DNA of 64,000 nucleotides, taken from positions 124,001 through 188,000 of the forward strand of contig NZ_JABKDD010000001.1 of the NCBI RefSeq assembly GCF_013623905.1, written 5' to 3'. The DNA is from Brevibacterium sediminis. Its GTDB lineage: Bacteria; Actinomycetota; Actinomycetes; Actinomycetales; Brevibacteriaceae. Below are positions 7,954 to 15,851 of this stretch, one piece after another (within the stretch, counting starts at the first letter, position 1; each line of letters begins with the position of its first letter). Position numbers and translations under genes: made by a program. The notes beneath the pieces were generated by a model, which was not told where the DNA came from, searched no databases, and saw nothing but the letters and a program-made list of their open reading frames with translations.

Positions 7954-9359
7954 AAGGACCGGAAGCTCACCTGGACGTGGAACTCATTGCCGATCACCCC
8001 GATCGACGCGTCTCCGCCGAACATCTCGGCGCGCTCCCGGATGCCGACAATCCCGGATCCCGACCCGGTCGACGCCAAGTGCGCTCCGTGCGGCACCGGA
8101 CTCGTCCCGGGCGGCCCCCACTTCTGAGCGGGCGCACCGGCGCCGGGTTCTCGCGCCGAACCCGGTGCGTATCGGGGGCGAGGCGGAACATCGACCGGGG
8201 CTGAACCACGCGGAAGCGGATTGCTCACCGCGATCTGGATTCCGCGAGCTGCCGAGACGGCGACGTCCACCGTCACGGGCACGTTCGGTGCATGCTTCAT
8301 CGCGTTGGTCAGAGCCTCCTGAACAATGCGAAAGGCCGCACGGTCGAGCGCAGGCGGGCACGAGTCCACGTCCTGGATGACGACGAGGGGGCGGATGACC
8401 GTACCGGTGGAGGCCACAGAGGAGATGAGCTCGGGAATCGCTGACATCGTCGCACGGCTCGGAGGCGACGAGATGCCATGGCCAGGCCGCGGACGGGCCA
8501 GATCTCCGCGCCTCACACCACCCACCAGATGACGCAGATCCTCCATGGACGCACGGGCCTCCTCCCGCAGGGCAGACGCCGTCGCAGCGACCTCGGGGTC
8601 GGTGCGTGCCCCGACCTCAAGGGCACCGGTATGCAGAGATATCACCGACAGTCGGTGGGAGAGCGTGTCGTGAAGCTCGCGTGCCAAGAGCTCTCGCTCC
8701 GACTGCCGCGCGATCTCGGCCGTGAGCGACTCATTGCGCAGAGCTTCGCGTTCGGCGATCGACTCGACCGCCCTCATCTTCCGAGTCCGACGCAGAAGCG
8801 CACCGACTCCCAGCGCCGTACACAGTCCGATGACTCCGGCAGCGACCGTGATGATTCTGATCGCCAGGTGCGCATCCTCCGGCGGAATGGTCGCCTCGAG
8901 CCCGGTGACCTGAGCCGGATCGGGCAGGAAGAAGATGCTGAAGGGATTGTGCTCAGCCGGTGCCAGACACATCCTCACCGTGGAGAACGCGATCAGTCCG
9001 GTGCCCACCGCCGAGGCGGTGATCGCCTGCCGCCGGGGTGCTCGGACGACGAGGTGGAAGACCGCAATGAGCAGCATCAGCGCATCGCCCCAACCCGCGG
9101 TGAGCAGTCCTCCGGCGACGAAGGGCACCCACGGCCATCGGTGACGGAGGAAGACGAGTCCCCATACGAGGAACAGCAGCAGGACGGCGACGAGTCCGGT
9201 GTCGTTGAGTTCCCCGTCGGAGAATGCCCAGGCATTCGCCGTCACCGCCATTGACGAGGTGAAGAACCCGAAGAGGTAGAGAATGACGCCGACGAGGATG
9301 CTGCCGGCGATGCGCACGCCGCGCGGGATTCTGCGGCGAGGGGCGGATTGTACTGACAC
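7938..9359 (-). CDS. NarL-type sensor histidine kinase with an unusual ATPase-domain insertion
   Basis: A 473-residue membrane kinase: several hydrophobic helices (about 20-190), HisKA_3 dimerisation domain with H230 in ARELHDTLSHRLSVISLH, then HATPase with the N-box EALTNAMKHA (N352) and G-box TGSGSGIVGIRERA (431-444). Between them, residues 381-430 form a Pro/Gly/Ala-rich stretch where typical family members have a short ATP-lid. There is no periplasmic sensor domain, so an intramembrane or intracellular signal is likely. Start is GTG with TACGAT six bases upstream and no SD. It pairs with the regulator at 7101-7766. Confidence 0.9.
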   Translation of the reverse strand: MSVQSAPRRRIPRGVRIAGSILVGVILYLFGFFTSSMAVTANAWAFSDGELNDTGLVAVLLLFLVWGLVFLRHRWPWVPFVAGGLLTAGWGDALMLLIAVFHLVVRAPRRQAITASAVGTGLIAFSTVRMCLAPAEHNPFSIFFLPDPAQVTGLEATIPPEDAHLAIRIITVAAGVIGLCTALGVGALLRRTRKMRAVESIAEREALRNESLTAEIARQSERELLARELHDTLSHRLSVISLHTGALEVGARTDPEVAATASALREEARASMEDLRHLVGGVRRGDLARPRPGHGISSPPSRATMSAIPELISSVASTGTVIRPLVVIQDVDSCPPALDRAAFRIVQEALTNAMKHAPNVPVTVDVAVSAARGIQIAVSNPLPRGSAPVDVPPRPRYAPGSAREPGAGAPAQKWGPPGTSPVPHGAHLASTGSGSGIVGIRERAEMFGGDASIGVIGNEFHVQVSFRSFSPPN

Positions 9360-9365
9360 AAGAGA

Positions 9366-9371
9366 ATCGTA
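9366..9371 (-). promoter_or_regulatory. -10-like hexamer directly before the kinase GTG
   Basis: On the minus strand TACGAT ends 6 bases before the GTG at 9359. With no SD-like sequence before the start, this geometry predicts a leaderless transcript. No convincing -35 hexamer is visible, so confidence is moderate. Confidence 0.4.
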
Positions 9372-9476
9372 ACCGCGGGGGCTGACACACGTAGTCCACC
9401 TTTCAGCTGGACGGGATCAACCGATCGGCTGGTGCGGTCCAGCCCGATTGCGGACGCGCCGGGGCGCGGACGGGAC

Positions 9477-9507
9477 GAAGCTGGAGCAGTCAGCCAGAAC
9501 CAGCTTC
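9477..9507 (+). promoter_or_regulatory. Leader hairpin just upstream of the SD of the DUF4352 gene
   Basis: GAAGCTGG (9477-9484) and CCAGCTTC (9500-9507) form a perfect 8-bp stem with a 15-base loop, ending 2 bases before the AAGGAG SD (9509-9514). A second dyad, CGCGCC-GG-GGCGCG, lies at 9453-9466. The 5' region is thus structured and could affect initiation; no riboswitch class is recognised. Confidence 0.35.
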
Positions 9508-9518
9508 GAAGGAGCGTC

Positions 9519-10322
9519 ATGTCCCATTCGCGGAATCCCCAGAACACCCCGCAGCAGCCGCAGTCACCACAGCCTCAGCACCAATGGTCCCCGCAGCACC
9601 AGCCCCCTCACAGCAACCACCAGCAGCAGCCAGCTCATAACTTCGACCCCCAACAGTGGGCACCAGCACAGAACGCACCTGCCTACGGAGCCGGCGGCTA
9701 CCCGCAGCAGCCCTACGGCCAGAAGCCGCCGAAGCGGAAGAAGCCGTTGCTGAAGCGCTGGTGGTTCTGGCTGCTCGTCGTCATCGTCATCATCGCCGTT
9801 GCCAGCGCGATCGGAGGCGGGGGAGACGACACCAACACTGCGAAGGGCGGCACGTCCGACGCTCAGCAGTCGGGGGAGTCCACGAAGAAGAAGGAGGCCG
9901 CCGACAAACCCGCCGAGGAGGCTTCGTACGGTATCGGAGACACCGTGGCCGCCGATGACTGGGAGATCACCGTCGCAGAGGTCGAGGACGGTGTCTCACA
10001 GGTCGGCGACGAATTCCTCAACGCCAAGGCACAGGGACAGTTCGTCCAGATCGAACTGTCGGTGAAGAACACCGGATCGGATCCGAACTTCTTCTTCGAA
10101 GACGACATCAAACTCGGTGATGAGTCCGGCAACACCTACTCTGCGGACTCAGAAGCCGGTATCTATGCGGCCGAGAACAACATCCTCTTCCTCGAAGAGA
10201 TCAACCCCGGAAACACCGCCGAGGGTGTCCTCGTCTTCGACGTGCCCGAAGACGCCGACCCGAACAAGCTGACCTTCGCCGGCGGACTGTTCTCCGACCC
10301 GGTGGAGATCTCCTTGAAGTGA
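9519..10322 (+). CDS. DUF4352-type membrane-anchored protein with Pro/Gln-rich N-terminus
   Basis: A 267-residue protein: N-terminal 75 residues rich in Pro, Gln and His (PQQPQSPQPQHQWSPQHQ), a basic stretch KPPKRKKPLLKRW, one membrane helix (FWLLVVIVIIAVASAI), a Gly/Asp/Lys linker, then an extracytoplasmic beta-sandwich of the DUF4352 (telomeric-repeat-like/immunoprotective) type with GQFVQIELSVKNTGSDP and a hydrophobic final strand. DUF4352 domains are common on actinobacterial surface proteins; function is unknown. Start is the ATG after AAGGAG; an upstream in-frame start is rejected because it precedes the SD. It converges on the kinase-like gene with only 2 bases between stop codons. Confidence 0.8.
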   Translation: MSHSRNPQNTPQQPQSPQPQHQWSPQHQPPHSNHQQQPAHNFDPQQWAPAQNAPAYGAGGYPQQPYGQKPPKRKKPLLKRWWFWLLVVIVIIAVASAIGGGGDDTNTAKGGTSDAQQSGESTKKKEAADKPAEEASYGIGDTVAADDWEITVAEVEDGVSQVGDEFLNAKAQGQFVQIELSVKNTGSDPNFFFEDDIKLGDESGNTYSADSEAGIYAAENNILFLEEINPGNTAEGVLVFDVPEDADPNKLTFAGGLFSDPVEISLK

Positions 10323-10324
10323 CC

Positions 10325-11113
10325 TCACCGGTGCAGCTGTTCCGCCCGGGCGATGATCGACCGGGCGGCGCTGACCGTCTGCCCGAGGAATCCGCGCCCG
10401 AACAGACGGATATGAGCGAGCAGAGCGAAGAAGCTGTGCGCCGGCAGGTCCTCCTGCCAACCGTCCGGCATCGGGTGGGCCTGTTCGTAGCCGGAGAAGA
10501 TCTCCTCGAGAAACGGGGCACCGAAAAGGGCGAGCAACGCGAGGTCTTCCAGTCGGTGACCGCCGTGGGCGGCCGGATCGATGAGCGTCACCCCAGTCGG
10601 TGTCCACATAAGATTCCCCGCCCACAGATCGCCGTGGACGCGGGCCGGCGTCTCTGCACCCTCACCGCAGATGCCGGCGAAGGCGCCAGACGCGATGGCA
10701 TCGATCGCCGAGGCGACCGTCGCCCGGTCCTCACCTCTGAGATCCCCGGCAACCGCAGAGGTCAGGGGTCGTAAGCGCTGCCCGACCCAATAGTCGGTGA
10801 AATCGTCGACGGGCTCGGCAGGCACCTCGAAGGGACTGTCGAGGGGGCCGAAGAATGACTGCGGGGCCGGTGACCAACCGAAACCGGGAGCACCCGCATC
10901 GTGGAGCCCGGCGAGGGCACGACCGAAGGCAGCGGCCGCCTCGGCGTCGGGACCGGTCTCCCGGAGACGGTGCAGCCGCAGAAAATCCGGCCCGTGTTCG
11001 AGCACTTCGACGACCGGGACCACATCTGGTTCGGCCAGCCACCTCAGCCCGGCGGCCTCGGCGGCGAAGAAGCCGTCCGGGGCGGACTTCCGCAGTTTGA
11101 GGAAATCAGTCAT
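10325..11113 (-). CDS. Fructosamine kinase-family protein
   Basis: A 262-residue small-molecule kinase of the fructosamine-3-kinase/aminoglycoside-phosphotransferase superfamily. The catalytic loop is RVHGDLWAGNL and the metal-binding Asp follows in LIDPAAHGGHRLEDLAL, the form typical of fructosamine/ribulosamine kinases. Residues before it include the glycine-region SAPDGFFAAEAAGLRWL. Bacterial members phosphorylate glycated amines, aiding deglycation of proteins or sugar-amine use. The ATG at 11113 is preferred over the GTG 6 bases upstream. It follows the BKACE-like gene after 44 bases on the same strand, probably one transcript. Confidence 0.85.
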   Translation of the reverse strand: MTDFLKLRKSAPDGFFAAEAAGLRWLAEPDVVPVVEVLEHGPDFLRLHRLRETGPDAEAAAAFGRALAGLHDAGAPGFGWSPAPQSFFGPLDSPFEVPAEPVDDFTDYWVGQRLRPLTSAVAGDLRGEDRATVASAIDAIASGAFAGICGEGAETPARVHGDLWAGNLMWTPTGVTLIDPAAHGGHRLEDLALLALFGAPFLEEIFSGYEQAHPMPDGWQEDLPAHSFFALLAHIRLFGRGFLGQTVSAARSIIARAEQLHR

Positions 11114-11157
11114 GGCCACAGGTTAGCCGGGGGAACCGTTGTCCGTCAGACCTCGGG

Positions 11158-11901
11158 TCAGTTCCCGAGCTCGGCGAGGAGACCGGCGGCAACCGAAACG
11201 AGGTCGCCATTGCCGGTTGCCCGAGTGCCGTCGATGAGGACCGGAGTGTCCTCCAAACCGGTGCGGATGCCGTGGCCGCGCCTGATGGCTCGGGCATTGA
11301 CGACCCAGGAGGCGATGCCCTCCCCATGGTGGACCTGCGGCAGTTCGATGCCCGCATCGGCAAGGACCCGCTCGATCGCGGCGGCCTCAGCCAAGGCATG
11401 ATCCGGATCGGTCACAGTGGGTTCGACGAGCACACGTGCGCATCGGTCGGCCAGCCCGGAATCGACGAATGCCGCTGCATCGTCGAGGCTGAGCAGACCT
11501 GCCTCGACTCGAACACCGCGCTCGATGAGCAGTTCGCACACTTCGCGAATTCCCGACTCACCTTGATTGGCACTGACGAAGTCAGGCAGCTCGGCCCATT
11601 CGGAGATGAGCGTGAGACGGACCTGCGGATCGGGTTCGATTTCGGCCGCGGTGCTCAAAGAGATCGGAATGCCCGGGCACGCGGCACGCACCTCACGAAT
11701 CGTGGCCGAGACCGGTTCGGCATGAAAGGTCTGCCGGCCGGTCGCATCGAAGGGGTGGAGGTGGATGACCTGAGCACCTGCTGCCACGGCGGCGGCCGCC
11801 TCGGCGGCGATGGACTGCGGTGTCCGCGGAGTCGCCGGGTGGTCGCGATCACCGTTGAGGGCGGCATGCAGCAGCGGTTCGTGCGAAGCTGATCCGTTCA
11901 T
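11158..11901 (-). CDS. BKACE-family (DUF849) beta-keto acid cleavage enzyme
   Basis: A roughly 247-residue TIM-barrel enzyme of the beta-keto acid cleavage family, which condenses a beta-keto acid with acetyl-CoA to give a CoA ester and acetoacetate (the first member was the 3-keto-5-aminohexanoate cleavage enzyme Kce). Zinc ligands are suggested by VIHLHPFDATGRQTF and VSANQGE; HHGEGIASW and RTGLEDTP further along match the C-terminal barrel signatures. It is shorter than the common 270-310 residue members. Start is placed at 11901 (MNGSAS...); the ATG at 11919 is an alternative. The substrate cannot be predicted; these enzymes are very diverse. Co-directional with the fructosamine kinase gene. 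Confidence 0.8.
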   Translation of the reverse strand: MNGSASHEPLLHAALNGDRDHPATPRTPQSIAAEAAAAVAAGAQVIHLHPFDATGRQTFHAEPVSATIREVRAACPGIPISLSTAAEIEPDPQVRLTLISEWAELPDFVSANQGESGIREVCELLIERGVRVEAGLLSLDDAAAFVDSGLADRCARVLVEPTVTDPDHALAEAAAIERVLADAGIELPQVHHGEGIASWVVNARAIRRGHGIRTGLEDTPVLIDGTRATGNGDLVSVAAGLLAELGN

Positions 11902-12120
11902 CTGTCCACTGTCTCGCATTCGTGACGGCGAGTACAGGTCCCTTCTGCAAGACCGTGAGAAGTCAGCCTCGAATCACTGCGAAGACACCGCGCGGGCACG
12001 CCCCGATCATGATGGGGTTCGGTGCGGCGTGTTGTTCGGAATGAGCCCGAATGACGGCAGATGTCGTGCAAGGATGAACCATCCTCGACCGAGGTGTCTC
12101 ACATGGTAATAGGAGCTCAA

Positions 12121-12264
12121 ATGGCTTTCGTCCTCTGGATCATCGCAGCGATCCTCGTCATCTCCGGCATCTTTGCGATCTTCCGCAAACAGCTGCTGTG
12201 GGGAATCGTCCTCATCGTCGTCGGCTGCCTCGTGGGGCCGGGCGGAGTCAGCCTCTTCACCTGA
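12121..12264 (+). CDS. GPGG-motif small membrane protein
   Basis: A 47-residue protein that is nearly all membrane helix: a first helix FVLWIIAAILVISGIF, a basic turn RKQ, and a second helix LLWGIVLIVVGCLV ending in GPGGVSLF. The GPGG ending is the hallmark of a small actinobacterial membrane protein family of unknown role. Start is the ATG directly after TAGGAGCT, an SD with normal spacing; in-frame starts further upstream are ignored because of that SD. About 100 bases upstream of the formylglycine-generating enzyme gene, same strand. Confidence 0.75.
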   Translation: MAFVLWIIAAILVISGIFAIFRKQLLWGIVLIVVGCLVGPGGVSLFT

Positions 12265-12367
12265 CCGTCAGGTCCCGGACTGTCCCCTGCCCTGGCTGAG
12301 GTCATAGGGTGATCCCAGAGTCTGCCCAGCATCGAGACAGACCCGGAGAGAAAAGGGGCGCCCACGC

Positions 12368-13378
12368 GTGACAGAGACCGGAGACCTGAGTACTGCCGGG
12401 GCGCAGAACGGCCATTCGTGCTGCGCCCCGGCGACCAGCCGCGCCGAGGCGGTGGACAGTCATGTTTCGCACCCTGGTGCTGATCCTGCCGTGAATTCGG
12501 AGTCGGAGCCCGAGTTCAGCTTCGACTTCGTCACCGCCGGCGGCACCTTCGACATGGGCGATCCCTTCGGCGACGGGCATCCCGCCGACGGTGAGGGGCC
12601 ACGTCACCGCGTGAACCTCACCGAATTCGAGATCGCGACGACAAGCGTGACGAATGATGATTTCGCCCGGTTCGTCGCTGACACGGGGTTCGTCACCACC
12701 GCGGAGCGTCTGGGGACCTCAGCGGTCTTCGCCATGCTCTTGGAGACCAATCCGGGAGCAGAAGCTCACATCCTCGGTCAGGCTCCAGGCGTGCCCTGGT
12801 GGGTCGAAGTCTCCGGGGCGAACTGGGCCGCACCCGAAGGTCCGGGATCGACCATCGACAACCGAAGAGACCATCCTGTCGTCCACATCAGCTGGGACGA
12901 CGCCCAGGCCTATTGCGCGTGGTCCGGGACACGGCTGCCGAGCGAAGCCGAATGGGAGCTCGCCGCTCGCGGGGGCCTCAAGGGCCGCCGCTATCCGTGG
13001 GGCAATCGGCTGCTGACCGACGGGGAATGGAACTGCAATATCTGGCAGGGCGAGTTCCCGCGTACGAACACCCTCGACGACGGCTTCATCGGCACCGCAC
13101 CGGCCCGACACTTCGCGCCCAATGGGCTTGGCCTGTTCAACACCGTCGGCAATGTATGGGAATGGTGCGCCGACTGGTTCACCCGCGACTACTACCAGCA
13201 TTCCCCGCAGTCCGATCCCCAGGGCCCCGACATCGGAGACAAGCGGATCATGCGCGGAGGATCGTTCCTGTGCCACGACTCCTACTGCAATCGCTACCGG
13301 GTGGCCGCCCGCTCCTCGAACACTCCGGACTCATCGGCGTCGAACATCGGATTCCGAGCCGTCCGAAAAGCACACTGA
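12368..13378 (+). CDS. Formylglycine-generating enzyme (aerobic FGE, SUMF1 family)
   Basis: A 336-residue copper-dependent oxidase that converts a Cys in sulfatase CXPXR motifs to C-alpha-formylglycine. The active-site pair is in GGSFLCHDSYCNRYR (two Cys five apart), the copper-binding cysteines of genuine aerobic FGEs rather than the broader SUMF1-like group. Also seen: VTNDDFARFVADTGFVT, PVVHISWDDAQAYCAWSGTRLPSEAEWE as two adjacent segments, and GNVWEWCADWF. The tail SSNTPDSSASNIGFR closely resembles other actinobacterial FGEs. The N-terminal SCCAP segment is frequent in actinobacterial members. Start is a GTG after GGAGAG. No sulfatase is in the window, so its client is elsewhere. Stop codons of this gene and the LysR gene are 2 bases apart. 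Confidence 0.92.
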   Translation: MTETGDLSTAGAQNGHSCCAPATSRAEAVDSHVSHPGADPAVNSESEPEFSFDFVTAGGTFDMGDPFGDGHPADGEGPRHRVNLTEFEIATTSVTNDDFARFVADTGFVTTAERLGTSAVFAMLLETNPGAEAHILGQAPGVPWWVEVSGANWAAPEGPGSTIDNRRDHPVVHISWDDAQAYCAWSGTRLPSEAEWELAARGGLKGRRYPWGNRLLTDGEWNCNIWQGEFPRTNTLDDGFIGTAPARHFAPNGLGLFNTVGNVWEWCADWFTRDYYQHSPQSDPQGPDIGDKRIMRGGSFLCHDSYCNRYRVAARSSNTPDSSASNIGFRAVRKAH

Positions 13379-13380
13379 GC

Positions 13381-14313
13381 TCAGTCCCGGAGCTCCGCAC
13401 CGAGGCGGCTCATCAGACACTCCGTCTCGACCGACAGCGTCTTGAGAGCGAACGCCACAGTCTCACGGGCATCCGCTCCGGTCCGGGTCACGGCCGTGAT
13501 GTGCCGTGACGGGGCATTGTCACCGCTGATGGGGATTCGGCGCACCGGATGAAGATCCTGCGAGCGCGACATCCTAGACGCCACACATACTCCGAAGCCG
13601 CCGTGGACGAGGGCGGTTCCCGTGTTCCAGTCATCGGCGAAATGCCCGATGCGGGGTGCGAACCCGGCCGCCGCACAGCTGGCCATGACGAGCTGGTGGT
13701 AGCCCGTGCCCGGCCTGCCCAGAATCCATATCTCATCGACGGTGTCGGCGATCGTGACCTGTGCGCGGTCCGCCAACGGGTGGTCAAGGGGAACCATGAG
13801 GTCGAGCGGGTCGTCGATGAGGACGTGGTGGCTGAACCGATCATCACCGCCGGCGGGGATGTCGGGAGCCGCGACGACGATGCCGATATCGGCATCTCCG
13901 GAGAGCAGGTAGTCGTAGCATTCGCCGGGTTCGGCTTCGATCGTCTGAGTCTGCATATGCGGGAACTGCCGGTTGAGAGCCCGCATCGTCGGCGGCAGCA
14001 GCAGACTGGCGGCGGTGGAGAAACCGCACAGTCCCAACGAGCCGGACACAGTCTCGGAGTAGCGACCGAGATCGGCCAGCGCCATCTCCCACTCCGCCGA
14101 CATCACATCGACATGGCGCAGCAGCGCCTCGGCAGCCGGGGTGAGCCTGACATTGCGCCCGTGCTGTTCGAGCAGTGTCACTCCGAGCTCGGCAGCGAGC
14201 TGTTTGACCTGGTGGGACACCGTCGACGGCGAGTAGCGCAGTGAGTGTGCCGCGGCAGTGACCGTGCCGTGTCGCTGGATCATGCTCAACATGGTGAGCC
14301 GACTGTCGATCAT
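13381..14313 (-). CDS. LysR-family transcriptional regulator
   Basis: A 310-residue regulator with an N-terminal winged helix-turn-helix (MIDSRLTMLSMIQRHGTVTA...LRYSPSTVSHQVKQLAAELG) and a C-terminal LysR substrate-binding domain (about 90-300), including a region of the IVVAAPDIP type used for effector binding. It is divergent from the MFS gene and the CoA-transferase gene, which is the usual arrangement for a LysR regulator and its target, so control of organic-acid uptake is a reasonable inference. A spaced inverted repeat lies in the shared intergenic region. Effector unknown. Confidence 0.9.
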   Translation of the reverse strand: MIDSRLTMLSMIQRHGTVTAAAHSLRYSPSTVSHQVKQLAAELGVTLLEQHGRNVRLTPAAEALLRHVDVMSAEWEMALADLGRYSETVSGSLGLCGFSTAASLLLPPTMRALNRQFPHMQTQTIEAEPGECYDYLLSGDADIGIVVAAPDIPAGGDDRFSHHVLIDDPLDLMVPLDHPLADRAQVTIADTVDEIWILGRPGTGYHQLVMASCAAAGFAPRIGHFADDWNTGTALVHGGFGVCVASRMSRSQDLHPVRRIPISGDNAPSRHITAVTRTGADARETVAFALKTLSVETECLMSRLGAELRD

Positions 14314-14319
14314 GTGCTC

Positions 14320-14353
14320 CTATCGAATGGTTTCGTGGGGTTTCTTACGATAG
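14320..14353. promoter_or_regulatory. Candidate LysR binding region
   Basis: CTATCG (14320-14325) and CGATAG (14348-14353) are inverted copies separated by 22 bases, immediately upstream of the LysR gene and facing the MFS gene. The spacing of two half-sites across about three helical turns suits a LysR tetramer. Neither copy follows the T-N11-A pattern exactly, so this is only a candidate. Confidence 0.35.
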
Positions 14354-14491
14354 ACAACAATACTCTCGTGGCTCCATCATGGAATCGACAGGGCGATGCG
14401 AATAATCACCAGGAGGTCGCAGAGCAGACTCGGAGACGCAGCCGCAGTCACCGAGGGAACAGATGACGACGCGAAGAGACGGAGGTTCCGT

Positions 14492-15841
14492 TTGGCCGAG
14501 AACGCACGTATCAGAGGGACGAGGCGACAGCTGTGGTTCGGCGCGTTGGTTCTGCTCATTCTCTCGGCAGCCGCGAACATGGCCAGCCCTCTGTATCCGC
14601 TGCTGCAAGAGGCCCACGGGATGTCGGAGTCCATGATGACTTCGCTCTATGCGACCTATGTCTTCAGCTGTCTGCCGTCGCTGCTGCTGTTCGGCTCGGC
14701 TGCTGATGCGTTCGGCCGCAAGCCGGTGCTGCTGGCGGCGATCGCCCTGGTCGGCTTCGGCACTGCGGTCTTCGGGATCGAGACGGCGGGAATCGCCGGT
14801 CTGTTCATAGGTAGGGCCCTGGTCGGCATCGGACTCGGGCTGGGCACCGGCGCCGGAATCGCTCTCATGGTCGAGGCCTCACCGGCGCGGCGAGTCTGGT
14901 TGGGGTCGACTCTGGCGACGATCTCGTTCGTCTTGGGGTCCGGACTCGGCCCGATACTTGCAGGCGTCGTGTCATCGCTGTCGACGGCGCCGCTCGCTCT
15001 GCCGTTCCTCGTCATGGTGTTCCTGATCGTCATCGTCATGGTTCTCATCGCGATGATGCCGCTGCAGCGGCCGATCACTCGGCAGCGGTGGAGGCCGACC
15101 TGGCCGTCAGTGCCCGGCGCCATGCGCACTAGCTTCAACATCGCCGCTCTGACCGGATTCATCGGCTGGACGGCGCTCGGCCTCTTCCTTGCTCTGCTGC
15201 CTTCGATGGCGCAGTCGATCATTCCGAGCTCGGGCACCCTGACCTCCGGCCTCATCGTCGGCTCGGTTCTCGTCGTCTCGGCCGCGAGCCAACTGATAGC
15301 CCCGAAGTTCCAACCGCGGGCGGCTCAGACCCTGGGGCTGACGCTCATGGGGCTCGGGGCAGCACTCCTGCTGTCATCGAATCTGCCCGAGATCAGTCCC
15401 GCGGCGGTGAAGGTCATCATGGTGTTCGCGGCCGTGGCCACTGGCATCGGGCACGGGCTGAGTTACTGGGGAGCCAATCGGGAGATCGACGTGCTCACTC
15501 CGCCGAAGAACCGAGCCGGCATCTCCGCGGCACTCTATCTCGCCTTCTATGCCGGGGCCGGTGCTCCGGCTGTCGTCGTCGGAGTGCTGGCGCTGAGTAT
15601 GCCGCTGGTCATCGGCACGATGATCTTCACCTTGGCCCTGCTGCTGGCGACGATCGTCACGATTCCGGTTCCGAGTCTCTCCCAGACGGTGATTCGGCAG
15701 TCGAAGGCTGCGGTTGCGGTACCGGATGCCGAACCCGCATCTGCTCTCGGCGACGTCGACGCCGAACGTTTCGACAGCGGATACGGCGGCTCCGGCCGCG
15801 ACAGCGGGACCGCCTCGGCCGGGCACTCGGCCGCCCGATAG
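14492..15841 (+). CDS. MFS transporter
   Basis: A 449-residue major facilitator with 12 predicted helices, beginning RIRGTRRQLWFGALVLLI. The loop 2-3 signature appears as GSAADAFGRKPVLLAA. The start is set at a TTG (14492) because GGAGG lies six bases before it; an ATG at 14396 is in frame but has weak SD and would add 32 residues of Arg-rich non-membrane sequence. The last 60 residues are hydrophilic and Ala/Ser/Asp-rich. The CoA-transferase gene starts 10 bases after the stop, so the two are likely translated from one mRNA. A monocarboxylate or dicarboxylate substrate is inferred from that partner. Confidence 0.82.
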   Translation: MAENARIRGTRRQLWFGALVLLILSAAANMASPLYPLLQEAHGMSESMMTSLYATYVFSCLPSLLLFGSAADAFGRKPVLLAAIALVGFGTAVFGIETAGIAGLFIGRALVGIGLGLGTGAGIALMVEASPARRVWLGSTLATISFVLGSGLGPILAGVVSSLSTAPLALPFLVMVFLIVIVMVLIAMMPLQRPITRQRWRPTWPSVPGAMRTSFNIAALTGFIGWTALGLFLALLPSMAQSIIPSSGTLTSGLIVGSVLVVSAASQLIAPKFQPRAAQTLGLTLMGLGAALLLSSNLPEISPAAVKVIMVFAAVATGIGHGLSYWGANREIDVLTPPKNRAGISAALYLAFYAGAGAPAVVVGVLALSMPLVIGTMIFTLALLLATIVTIPVPSLSQTVIRQSKAAVAVPDAEPASALGDVDAERFDSGYGGSGRDSGTASAGHSAAR

Positions 15842-15851
15842 ACTGCGAGTC

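Noticed and set aside
15714..15851. N-terminal extension of the CoA-transferase into the upstream MFS gene
   Set aside because: The extension is Pro/Ala/Thr-rich, overlaps the MFS coding region in another frame, and the family N-terminus starts at MSRITCPEL.
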